The position numbers and the translations under genes are program-made. From Chryseobacterium sp. FP211-J200 (GTDB lineage Bacteria > Bacteroidota > Bacteroidia > Flavobacteriales > Weeksellaceae), in assembly GCF_001643375.1 (NCBI RefSeq), contig NZ_LSHB01000037.1, forward strand, positions 1-32,400: a stretch of DNA of 32,400 nucleotides, written 5' to 3'. The notes beneath the pieces were generated by a model. The model was not told the DNA's origin and made no database searches. It saw only the letters and a list, made by a program, of their open reading frames with translations. Positions 5,974 to 13,894 of this stretch are shown here, in pieces (position 1 is the stretch's first letter; each line of letters starts with the position of its first letter).

Positions 5974-7500
5974 ATGAATATTAAGATGAAGAATACTTTC
6001 AAAAAACTAATGCCATATGCATTGACCGGGGTTATTTCCGGTGCAACAGTTTTCGGAGCGAGCCACTATATCAGCTCAGAAAAAAATGGAGAAGATTTCT
6101 CATATTTCACGACAGCTTCTAACAAAGCATCTTTTGCAGGCATCGGTTCTGCAGTTGGTGATGATTTTGTTAAGGCTTCCAAAACGACAGTTCCGGCTGT
6201 TGTAACAATTAAAAATTACCAAGACCGTTCGGCTTCCCAAAGAATGCCGGAGACGGATATGTTCGATTTTTTCTTTGGTCCACAAGGCGGAAATCAGCAG
6301 AGACAACAGCAGCAGCCTCCTAAAAATATGCCTTCCGGATTGGGTTCTGGGGTGATTATTTCGCCAGATGGTTATATCATTTCCAACAATCACGTGGTTG
6401 CAGGCGCTAATAAATTAGAAGTTGTGTTGAGTAATAAAAAAACTTACATCGCAACATTAATTGGGACTGACCCGAACACAGATATTTCACTTTTGAAGAT
6501 TGAAGAAAAAGGTCTGCCTTATCTTAATTTCGCCAACTCAGATTTGACCGAAGTTGGACAATGGGTTTTGGCAGTCGGAAATCCACTTGGACTTAATTCC
6601 ACTGTAACTGCGGGAATTATTTCAGCAAAAGGAAGAAGTATTGATATACTAAGTCAGCAATCCAGAACGCCGATTGAAAGTTTTATTCAAACGGATGCGG
6701 CGATCAACCCTGGAAACAGTGGTGGTGCGTTGGTCAATGTGAACGGAGATTTGATTGGAATCAATACAGCAATTCAGTCTAAAACTGGATATTATGAAGG
6801 TTATGGATTTGCGGTCCCTTCGAATCTTGCCAGAAAAATTGTTGAGGATATCAAGAAGTTTGGTTTAGTACAAAGAGGTTTCCTTGGTGTTGGAAGTTTA
6901 GATTTGTCTAACGAAATGCAAGTGGCAGCTTACAATCAAAGAGAAAAGAAAAATCTGAAAGCCGGCGACGGAATCTACGTTACAGAAATCACGAAAAAAA
7001 GTGGTGCTGAAGATGCAGGAATCCAACCAGGTGACATTATTACAAAAATTGACAATAATGACATTAACGGATTCTCTGACCTTTCTCTAGCCATCGGAAG
7101 CAGAAGACCAGGTGATAAAGTGGCGGTAACTTACACTAGAAATGGGAAAGTCAACAATGTGAATGTGACCCTGAAAGATTTGAAAGGCGGCACATCATCA
7201 CGAAGCAAAGACGACCTGACTGTTACCGAAAAAATCGGTTCTGAATTCGAGCCATTAAGTGAAAGAGTGAAAACCGATTACGGTCTGGAAAGCGGTGTCA
7301 TCACCAAAAATGTCATCGAAGGCAGCGAGATGGACAAAATAGGTGTTGTAGACAATTACATCGTGATGGAAATCAATGGTAAACCTGTGAATTCGCAGAA
7401 AGATGTTGAGAAAATCCTGAACGGATACAAAGGTAATGTACAGGTGAAATATGTGGACAGCTACGGAAGAATCACCACAAGAGGATTTAAATTACAATAA
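5974..7500 (+). CDS. degP: Periplasmic serine protease of the Do/HtrA family
   Basis: Envelope quality-control protease and chaperone. Counting from the TTG at 5947, which extends the frame to 517 residues, the catalytic triad is His149 (SNNHVV), Asp179 (NTDISLL) and Ser258 (NPGNSGGAL). Two PDZ domains follow, about residues 300-410 and 425-515. Near the N-terminus is a hydrophobic segment (LMPYALTGVISGATVFGA) acting as signal peptide or anchor, and a Gln-rich loop (GGNQQRQQQQPP) that corresponds to the variable LA loop. The ATG at 5974 (or 5986) is preferred over TTG 5947 because a TAnnTTTG promoter box overlaps the TTG. A strong terminator follows the gene. Whether it is DegP, DegQ or DegS by function cannot be told; the two PDZ domains favour DegP/DegQ. 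Confidence 0.95.
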   Translation: MNIKMKNTFKKLMPYALTGVISGATVFGASHYISSEKNGEDFSYFTTASNKASFAGIGSAVGDDFVKASKTTVPAVVTIKNYQDRSASQRMPETDMFDFFFGPQGGNQQRQQQQPPKNMPSGLGSGVIISPDGYIISNNHVVAGANKLEVVLSNKKTYIATLIGTDPNTDISLLKIEEKGLPYLNFANSDLTEVGQWVLAVGNPLGLNSTVTAGIISAKGRSIDILSQQSRTPIESFIQTDAAINPGNSGGALVNVNGDLIGINTAIQSKTGYYEGYGFAVPSNLARKIVEDIKKFGLVQRGFLGVGSLDLSNEMQVAAYNQREKKNLKAGDGIYVTEITKKSGAEDAGIQPGDIITKIDNNDINGFSDLSLAIGSRRPGDKVAVTYTRNGKVNNVNVTLKDLKGGTSSRSKDDLTVTEKIGSEFEPLSERVKTDYGLESGVITKNVIEGSEMDKIGVVDNYIVMEINGKPVNSQKDVEKILNGYKGNVQVKYVDSYGRITTRGFKLQ

Positions 7501-7550
7501 GACTAGATATTAAAATTTAGATGTTAGATTGATTCTATATGATAAATTTT

Positions 7551-7582
7551 GAAAGCCATTCTTTACGGATGGCTTTCTTTTT
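7551..7582 (+). terminator. Terminator of degP
   Basis: GAAAGCCAT (7551-7559) pairs perfectly with ATGGCTTTC (7569-7577) and is followed by a T-run. It separates the protease gene from the MFS promoter box five bases later. Confidence 0.85.
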
Positions 7583-7586
7583 TGGG

Positions 7587-7594
7587 TAAATTTG
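7587..7594 (+). promoter_or_regulatory. Bacteroidota -7 box for the MFS gene
   Basis: TAAATTTG, identical to the box before degP, lies 16 bp before the ATG at 7611. It implies a leader of roughly ten bases. The degP terminator occupies the -33 region. Confidence 0.55.
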
Positions 7595-7610
7595 CGGTTC
7601 GAAAATCAAA

Positions 7611-8823
7611 ATGAAACTTTTCAATTCCTATATCAAAACATTTAAAGGGCTTTCACGAGAAGCCTGGATGCTGTCTATCGTCATGCTTATCAACCGTTCC
7701 GGCTCGATGGTTTTACCATTTTTGGGTGTTTATATGACAGACCATTTGAACTTCAGTCTGGAAAATGCCGGAATTGTTTTGAGTTTTTATGGGATTGTTT
7801 CTGTTCTCGGTTCCTGGCTTGGCGGATTTTTGACGGATAAGTTCGGGGAGTATTACATCCAAAGTTGGAGTTTGTTTTTGAGTGCGCCGATATTTTTGAT
7901 TATCCCCTTTTTTCCGAGTATTGAGATGATGGCTTTTTTGATTTTCCTTCAAAGTACGATCAGCGATACTTTCCGTCCGGGCGAATTCTGTGGCGATCAC
8001 CAAATATGCAAGACCTGAAAATCTGACGAAAGCTTTTTCATTGAACCGAATGGCCATCAATCTTGGATTCTCAATCGGGCCGGCTTTGGGTGGAATTCTG
8101 TCTGGGATTTCTTATAATTTTTTATTTGTAGTAAATGCAATTGGTGCTTTGGCGGCAGGAATTATCTACGTTATCTTTTTCCGAAAACGAAATAAAATAT
8201 TCCGCGAGAAAAAGAGATTGGCGCCTGAAAAAACAATTGAGAAAGTCATTACCAAATCCCCTTATAAAGACTATCCCTTCTTATTTTACAGCATTCTGTG
8301 TACTATTTTCGCCGTTTGTTTCTTCCAATTTTTCAATACACTTCCACTATTTTATAAAGAGGTAGCGAAGTTGGATCAAAGTACAATCGGGTTTGTTTTA
8401 GGGTATAGCGGATTTATCATTGTGTTGCTAGAAATGCCTTTGGTAAGTATTGCAGAGCGGACTTTGAAGATTCCTCAGATCTTATTCATTGGGATTGTGA
8501 TGGCTGGATTGTCCTATCTGCTTTTGGGAAGTAATGTTGCTTTGCTTTTGCTGTCGATGACGACATTGTCTGTTGCGGAGATCTGGGTGCTTCCATTTAT
8601 GTCCACTGTGACGGCTTTGCGCGCTGAGCGGGGAAACAAAGGTGCGTATATGGGACTGAATGGGATTGCATTTTCTTTCTCCTTTATCTTCACGCCGTTT
8701 TTAGGAACTTATGTGGTGGGGCGATTTGGGTTTGACAGTTTGTGGATCGGGTCGTTTGCGGTGTTGGCGTTGTCTGCGGTTTTAATTTATATTGTTGTGA
8801 AGAAGATGATTCCGACACGGTAG
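7611..8823 (+). pseudogene. MFS transporter interrupted by a +1 frameshift
   Basis: Two overlapping frames encode the two halves of one major facilitator transporter. Frame A (7611-8018) gives 135 residues with the first helices and the loop GGFLTDKFGEYY, a variant of the MFS motif A. Frame B (open from before 7990 to 8823) continues with TKYARPENLTKAFSLNRMAINLG, a typical helix 4-5 segment, and the remaining helices. Reading the GGG at 7979-7981 as GG joins them as SDTFRPANSVAITKYA, which fits MFS sequence far better than frame A's end. The joined protein would be 403 residues with about 12 helices, the usual size. The substrate is unknown. Either the gene is inactive or the extra G is a sequencing error. 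Codon use matches the neighbours on both sides of the break. Confidence 0.88.
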
Positions 8824-8825
8824 TT

Positions 8826-9098
8826 GAATATTGTTTACAGGTGCAAGAATATCCAATCACATTGTAAGAATATGCTGTAACAATGCACAAATATTCTACC
8901 ACAACGTAAAAATATCCAGTCACATTGCAAGAATATGCTGTAACAATGCAAGAATATTCTGTTACAACACGAGAATATTCAGTTACATTGTAAGAATATT
9001 CCGCTACATCATAAGAATATTGAATCACAATGCGAGAATATTGCTTTACATCTTGAGAATATGAAATCGTGATGTAAGAATATTTGTTGAGACATTCA
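8826..9098. repeat. Array of 13 degenerate 21-bp repeats
   Basis: Thirteen consecutive units of exactly 21 bp begin three bases after the MFS stop, with no insertion or deletion between them. Each opens with GAATAT (AAATAT in units 4 and 5), and most carry ACA at bases 13-15. The consensus splits into two palindromes, GAATATTC and TTACAnTGTAA, separated by two bases. Units 2-4 and 5-7 are close copies, which indicates a 63-bp higher-order duplication. Because 21 is divisible by 3, long open frames occur on both strands, but I regard these as by-products. 21 bp is two helical turns, so the dyads would face the same side of the DNA. Confidence 0.92.
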
Positions 9099-9155
9099 AT
9101 ATTTGGACAAATCGTGATTTTATTTTGAATCCGCAACCCGACTTGAGTGGAGCTC

Positions 9156-9219
9156 TTTTTGTCATTGCGATTGTGGAAACCTTCAATTTATGACTTCCCT
9201 TCTTTCGCAATGACAAAAA
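9156..9219. repeat. 15-bp perfect inverted repeat
   Basis: TTTTTGTCATTGCGA (9156-9170) is repeated as its exact complement at 9205-9219 with a 34-bp spacer. No T-run follows the right arm on the plus strand, so it is not a standard terminator. Together with the 21-bp array, it fills the 490-bp gap between the MFS and symporter genes, where I see no gene. Confidence 0.8.
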
Positions 9220-9283
9220 AGCGGGAACGGAAGGCGGAAAAGTTGCCCTAATAATTAATTTCTGCGCAATGCGATAAAAAAAC

Positions 9284-9291
9284 TATTTTTG
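9284..9291 (+). promoter_or_regulatory. Bacteroidota -7 box for the sodium symporter
   Basis: TATTTTTG matches TAnnTTTG, 20 bp before the ATG at 9311. A small dyad (TTCAA..TTGAA) lies between the box and the start codon. Confidence 0.5.
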
Positions 9292-9310
9292 TTCAACTCA
9301 AATTTGAACA

Positions 9311-10891
9311 ATGAATCCGGGAACTATTCTATTATTATTCGTTTTTGCCTATTTTATCGGGCTTTTGGTCATCTCTTATTTTACAAGCCGTAATTCTGAC
9401 AACCAGTCTTTTTTCATTGGAAACAAGAAAAGTAAATGGTGGCTTGTGGCGTTTGGGATGATTGGAACATCGCTTTCGGGCGTGACGTTTATCTCTGTTC
9501 CGGGCACGGTCGGGAAGATGACGGCGGGCGATTATTCTTTTGGCGGCTTCGAATATTATATGATGGTGATTGGGTTTTTCATCGGTTATTTCATTGTGGC
9601 TGGCGTTCTGCTTCCGCTTTATTACCGGATGAATCTGACTTCCATTTATACTTATCTGGGGCGAAGATTCAATGTGGAGGCGCATAAAATCGGGTCTTTG
9701 TTTTTTATTATTTCGAGAGCGATCGGGGCGACGGCGAGGTTGTATCTTGTGGTGAATATTCTTCAAATTTTCCTTTTGGAAGCTCTTGGCGTTCCTTTTT
9801 GGGTAACGGCTTTTGTGCTATTGCTGATGATCTTGCTTTATACGTTTGAAGGTGGCGTGAAAACGATTGTGATCACGGATACTTTGCAGACGTCGTTTAT
9901 GATTTTGAGTCTGATTGCGTGCATCGTTTATATTTTATCGAATTTGAATTTGTCTTTTGGTGAGGCTTACTCGATTTTGGAGCAAAAGCAGTACACGCAT
10001 TTCATCAATACTGACATTAATTCCAAGACTTTTTTCCTGAAAACCATTCTGGGCGGAATGTTCATCACGATTGCGATGACGGGTCTTGACCAAGAAATGA
10101 TGCAGAAAAACATCTCGGTGGACAACCTGAAAAACTCGAAAAAGAATATGCTGACGTTTGCCGGAACTTTGCTTTTTGTGAATCTAGCGTTCTTGTTTTT
10201 GGGTGGTTTGCTTTATCTTTTTGCGATACAAAATGGTGCCGGCTATTCCACCGTAACGACTGTCGTTGAAGGAAAAGAAGTGGTGACAAACCTTTTCGGA
10301 TTCAAAGATGCGACTGGTAATGTGACGAATATTATGGGCGACGACCTTTTTCCGGCGTTGTCACTCGGACATTTTCCGATGGCGTTGTCTATTATTTTTA
10401 TCATTGGTTTGATTTCCGCCTTGTTTCCTTCTGCTGATGGGGCTTTGACGGCGGTGACAAGTTCATATTGCGTTGACCTTTTGGGCTTGAATGAAGACCA
10501 GCAAAAAACCGAAAAGCAAAAGAAAAGACTGAGGATGAAAGTTCATTTGACGTTCACAGTCATATTTTTCGCATTGATTATGGTTTTTAAAGCCATCAAT
10601 GAGAAGTCGATTGTTTATTTGATTATGGAAATTGCGGGTTACACTTACGGGCCACTTTTGGGACTGTTTGCTTTTGGGATTTTGACGAAATTCACGGTAG
10701 TGAAAAAGTACTCGATATTGGCTGTGACGCTACTTGCGCCGGTTTTGACTTATTTGATTAATCTTTATGTAACCAATAATACGGATTACAGAATTGGTGT
10801 GGAACTGATTATTTTGAATGGGTTTTTGACGTTTGTGGGATTGTGGTTGGTGAGGTCGAAGAGAATTGAAAATAAATTAACAACACAATAA
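9311..10891 (+). CDS. Sodium:solute symporter (SSS family)
   Basis: Inner-membrane transporter driving solute uptake with sodium. The 526-residue product has the size and hydrophobic pattern of an SSS protein, with about 13-14 helices. Helix 1 carries the unwound region (SLSGVTFISVPG, about 55-66). The conserved GLISALFPSADGALTAVTSS segment (about 375-394) corresponds to helix 8, where Ser/Ala residues form the Na2 site. TFEGGVKTIVITDTLQ is the typical SSS loop after helix 5. The substrate cannot be predicted; relatives move sugars, sialic acid, amino acids or vitamins. It stands alone between the repeat region and a decayed small gene. No terminator was recognised downstream. Confidence 0.92.
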   Translation: MNPGTILLLFVFAYFIGLLVISYFTSRNSDNQSFFIGNKKSKWWLVAFGMIGTSLSGVTFISVPGTVGKMTAGDYSFGGFEYYMMVIGFFIGYFIVAGVLLPLYYRMNLTSIYTYLGRRFNVEAHKIGSLFFIISRAIGATARLYLVVNILQIFLLEALGVPFWVTAFVLLLMILLYTFEGGVKTIVITDTLQTSFMILSLIACIVYILSNLNLSFGEAYSILEQKQYTHFINTDINSKTFFLKTILGGMFITIAMTGLDQEMMQKNISVDNLKNSKKNMLTFAGTLLFVNLAFLFLGGLLYLFAIQNGAGYSTVTTVVEGKEVVTNLFGFKDATGNVTNIMGDDLFPALSLGHFPMALSIIFIIGLISALFPSADGALTAVTSSYCVDLLGLNEDQQKTEKQKKRLRMKVHLTFTVIFFALIMVFKAINEKSIVYLIMEIAGYTYGPLLGLFAFGILTKFTVVKKYSILAVTLLAPVLTYLINLYVTNNTDYRIGVELIILNGFLTFVGLWLVRSKRIENKLTTQ

Positions 10892-10936
10892 TTTAATTAA
10901 TATTTCTAAAATCTTTAATTACAAACAGTTTTTTAA

Positions 10937-11473
10937 ATGCGTAACATAAAAGAATTAGATATAATAAATAGTATTCAAAAACGTAAACTAATCTATTAAG
11001 AAAGTTGGTTAGATATTTTTGATAAAATTATTATTTATTTATTTTTTCTTTGGGGAGCAGTTTTACCATTTTTAGTTTTTTACGACCCCTATAGAGACTA
11101 TTCGAATACAGGGATGGAATATTATTTTTTGTTTCTTGCAACAATTTTTTGCTTATATGTGATTTATCGAAAAGCAACAGAAAAAAATTTAACTATGATA
11201 AAAAGCAAATATTTGCAAGATAAAAACCGAGAAATTATAACCAAATATTTTGAGAAAAATAATTTTGAACGATATAGAAGTGCTTCAAATATTCTAATTT
11301 ATAATGAGGAAAATGATTTTTCATTAAATCCTAATTATCAAACATCAAGGATAATATTACTAGATAAAGATTTTATTTATATGGCTGTTATTAAGGAAAA
11401 TTTTAGATTAAATATTCCAGTTCTAACAAAACATATATTTTTAAAAAGGGATTTAAAGAAACTTTTAAATTAA
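10937..11473 (+). pseudogene. Small two-helix membrane protein with a TAA at codon 21
   Basis: From the ATG at 10937 the frame gives MRNIKELDIINSIQKRKLIY, then TAA (10997-10999). It then stays open in the same frame to 11473, restoring a 178-codon gene apart from the stop. The part after the TAA has a hydrophobic helix (IIIYLFFLWGAVLPFLVF), a loop YDPYRDYSNTG, a second helix (YYFLFLATIFCLYVIY) and a basic soluble domain. If translation began only at the ATG at 11114, the first helix would be lost (119 residues). A TAA in place of AAA or CAA would explain the break. The family is not recognised. Base composition is more AT-rich than the neighbours, which fits a recently gained or decaying gene. 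Confidence 0.65.
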
Positions 11474-11487
11474 AATACAAATCTTTA

Positions 11488-11901
11488 ATGAAATTCCACA
11501 CCACCAATTACAAAAACACCTTAATAGAAATCGCAGAAGATTCTCCGGTTTCCAAAGCGGTGATTCCGGTGGTGAAAAATGAGACGAAAACTATTGCCAA
11601 TTATCAATTCGAAAAGTTGTCGAAAAAGCCTTTGAAATATACTTCCGACGAATTGTTATTTGAAATTTTTGCGGAACGAAATGACATTTCACCTTCAGAG
11701 TTTGAAGAAGAGAAAGAGAAGTTCTTTTCAAAAGGACAGGCTTGTTTGCGGACTTCGCCTTTGGCCAAGAAAAATGGATTCGGGATTTTTCATAATGCGG
11801 ATTCTAAAATCCAATTGATTCCGGCAGAATCTGATGATTATCAAAGATTATTGGCTGATGACTCGGTGAAGAAAGTGAAGGCGATGAAGTCTAAAAAGTG
11901 A
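11488..11901 (+). CDS. DUF6157 family protein
   Basis: The 137-residue cytoplasmic product matches the DUF6157 pattern as I know it: an opening HTTNYKNTLIEIAEDSP, then KTIANYQFEKL, KYTSDELLFEIFAER, a central helix, and the SPLAKKNGFGIFHN segment with a basic tail. The function of this family is not established. It starts 15 bp after the decayed membrane-protein gene and could be co-transcribed with it. Two copies of a dispersed repeat and a bidirectional terminator follow. Confidence 0.85.
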   Translation: MKFHTTNYKNTLIEIAEDSPVSKAVIPVVKNETKTIANYQFEKLSKKPLKYTSDELLFEIFAERNDISPSEFEEEKEKFFSKGQACLRTSPLAKKNGFGIFHNADSKIQLIPAESDDYQRLLADDSVKKVKAMKSKK

Positions 11902-11911
11902 TTGGCTGAAG

Positions 11912-11973
11912 GGCTTCGTGAACCTCAGCCTGACAGGATAAAACAAGTCTTCGACTCCGCTCAGACTGACAAC
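11912..11973. repeat. Two directly repeated copies of a REP-like element
   Basis: Copy A (11912-11937, degenerate) and copy B (11947-11973) share CTTCG...CTCAG..CTGACA in the same orientation. Copy B contains CTTCGACTCCGCTCAG, which recurs in both arms of the inverted repeat at 22619-22684. This makes it a dispersed family within the window. Such short palindromic-core repeats between genes are common in flavobacterial genomes. Confidence 0.75.
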
Positions 11974-11981
11974 GAAAAACA

Positions 11982-12018
11982 AAAGCGAAGAGAAAAAAAT
12001 CCCTTCGCTTTCTTTTTT
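11982..12018. terminator. Bidirectional terminator between DUF6157 gene and susD
   Basis: AAAGCGAAG (11982-11990) pairs with CTTCGCTTT (12003-12011), with a T-rich tract on the right and an A-rich one on the left. It sits between convergent genes ending at 11901 and 12038. Confidence 0.8.
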
Positions 12019-12037
12019 AATAAAATTAATGTAAAAA

Positions 12038-13798
12038 TTAGTAACCCGGATTCTGACTGAATTCCTTTGATGCATCCAGCGTTGCCTGAGGAATCGGGAA
12101 GATTCTTCTGTATGGTTGGGAAGCCGGTTTTGCTGTACCTGCAAGATCAAACCTACCGAATCTGATCAAAGCTTTTCTTCTGTACATTTCCCAATACAAC
12201 TCGTATCCTGACTCGTTCAGCAATGTGTTCGCATTCAGTTCTGTGATCTTTACACCTGGTGCGTTACCGTACAATGCCTCACGCGTTCTGCTGGTCCTAA
12301 GAATGTTGACATCGTCTAGAGCTGCTCCTGTATTGCTCTTTCTGAAGTAGGCTTCTGCTCTCATCATGTAAATAGTTCCCAATCTGTACAATGGCACATC
12401 CATACCGCTTGTCCCGTTGTTTCCATAACCAGGATCGAACTCGAATTTGAAGTTTCTAACACCTCTATTGATCTGCGATTGTGTCAATACAGATTCCATT
12501 GGTTTGTCAAAATTAAGTTCCGGTGTGAAATCTGCAGCCAAGGTTGTATTTTTCTCGGTATATAATTTATAGACTTTGATCCTGTCATCTGCCGTCATAT
12601 CAAAATTTCCGTTGGCAAGGATCTTTGGACCGTACTGTTGACCTACCTGCAAACCTCTGTTGAAATGGAACCAAGGTTTTCCTGTACCTTCCACTTTACT
12701 GGTAGATGGTACACTAACGTCTGTTCCGTCATTTCTGAACCAAGTTCCATCTGCATATTGATAAGTTCTGTGGAAACGGGGATCGCTGAAATTGCCCACC
12801 CAGGTGTTGTAGAATTCTGGTGTGATGCAATTCGCATTGGTCCCTCTGTTATCTGGAGAAGGTTTTTGGATTCTTTCCATCGACATGTAAGCCAAGTCAT
12901 TGTCCGCATTTCTATTTGAGTTTTTCTTCTGAACGATCGAGAAGATCATCTCTTTGCTGGTGCCATTATCGATATCGAAATTGTGGAAATAGTTGGATTC
13001 CAAACTGAAAAATCCAGAGTTGATGATCAGGTTGGAATACTCGATCACTTTGTCCATATCATTTCCTGTACCGCTTACAGCTGGCTCCAAGAAATCAAAA
13101 GATGCTGCTTCTCTCTTTTTCAAAACGGCTCTGTTGAGATACATATCTGCAAGAAAAGCGTAGGCTGCCTGTTTTGTAAATCTTCCGGCGTGTGTATTTT
13201 GTGCTTTGAAGTCTGCCAAGTTTGGGATCAGGGATTCAACTTCGGTAATCAGTTCATCTATGGATGTATCTGCTTTTTTGATCTCGATAGGTGCATTCAG
13301 GTCCGCTGGATCTCTGTATGGTGCCTGGCCGTACATCTCCAGCGTGTTGTAAGTGTAGAAAGCCAACAATGCTTTTGCTTCTGCTAGGAATAAAGCCTTT
13401 TCGCTCACATTACTTTTCTCGATACTTCTGATGGCGGTCAAAGATTTGGTGATGCCAAGTGTCAGGTTATTCCATGTATTTTTAACCACGTCATTGTTTG
13501 CATCCCAAGTGAACTCATGCATGGCGCGCCATTTTCCGCCATCTCCCCAGTCACTTCCTCGGGTTGGTAACATTGCTTCATCTGTAGAATATTCCTGCAA
13601 AGCGAAAACATTCCCGTGATCCACAAATGTCCCATCGCCCAATTGTCCGTAAGCTGCTGCCAAAGCACTTTCCGGTGCCGAAGTTTCTGAACCTAGAACC
13701 TCATCTATCACTTGTTCTTCAAGATTTGTACAGCTAAGAATTCCTATAGATAATATTGCCAATAACGGCAGATTGATATTTAAAAATTTAGATTTCAT
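12038..13798 (-). CDS. SusD/RagB family nutrient-binding outer-membrane lipoprotein
   Basis: Surface lipoprotein that captures substrate and acts as lid on the SusC pore. The product is 586 residues. The signal peptide ends in the lipobox ILSC with the lipidated Cys23. The N-terminal region (EVLGSETSAPESALAAAYGQL) and helices with TPR-like spacing match SusD. The C-terminal YRLGTIYMMRAEAYFRKSN..AALDDVNILRTSR and YELYWEMYRRKALIRFGRF blocks are family hallmarks. It follows the SusC gene by 96 bp on the same strand. The ligand cannot be read from sequence; the lack of glycoside hydrolase neighbours and the presence of two phosphoesterases suggest a phosphorylated or lipid-derived substrate. Confidence 0.94.
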   Translation of the reverse strand: MKSKFLNINLPLLAILSIGILSCTNLEEQVIDEVLGSETSAPESALAAAYGQLGDGTFVDHGNVFALQEYSTDEAMLPTRGSDWGDGGKWRAMHEFTWDANNDVVKNTWNNLTLGITKSLTAIRSIEKSNVSEKALFLAEAKALLAFYTYNTLEMYGQAPYRDPADLNAPIEIKKADTSIDELITEVESLIPNLADFKAQNTHAGRFTKQAAYAFLADMYLNRAVLKKREAASFDFLEPAVSGTGNDMDKVIEYSNLIINSGFFSLESNYFHNFDIDNGTSKEMIFSIVQKKNSNRNADNDLAYMSMERIQKPSPDNRGTNANCITPEFYNTWVGNFSDPRFHRTYQYADGTWFRNDGTDVSVPSTSKVEGTGKPWFHFNRGLQVGQQYGPKILANGNFDMTADDRIKVYKLYTEKNTTLAADFTPELNFDKPMESVLTQSQINRGVRNFKFEFDPGYGNNGTSGMDVPLYRLGTIYMMRAEAYFRKSNTGAALDDVNILRTSRTREALYGNAPGVKITELNANTLLNESGYELYWEMYRRKALIRFGRFDLAGTAKPASQPYRRIFPIPQATLDASKEFSQNPGY

Positions 13799-13894
13799 AT
13801 GTAGATTTTATTGTTTTTGTTTGTCATATGTTATCGCTCTATCTTCATTGTTTGCCTGCGTTTCCGAATCAAGGCGATCTCATAATTAAGTCGA

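Noticed and set aside
8690-9136. 148-residue minus-strand frame rich in YS.NVTEYS-like repeats
   Set aside because: It arises because the 21-bp array is a multiple of three without stops; another frame is open on the plus strand too. It also overlaps the end of the MFS gene. Kept only as an alternative for the array's role.
12983-13387. 134-residue frame inside susD on the plus strand
   Set aside because: Cys/Phe-rich antisense shadow of a confident SusD gene.
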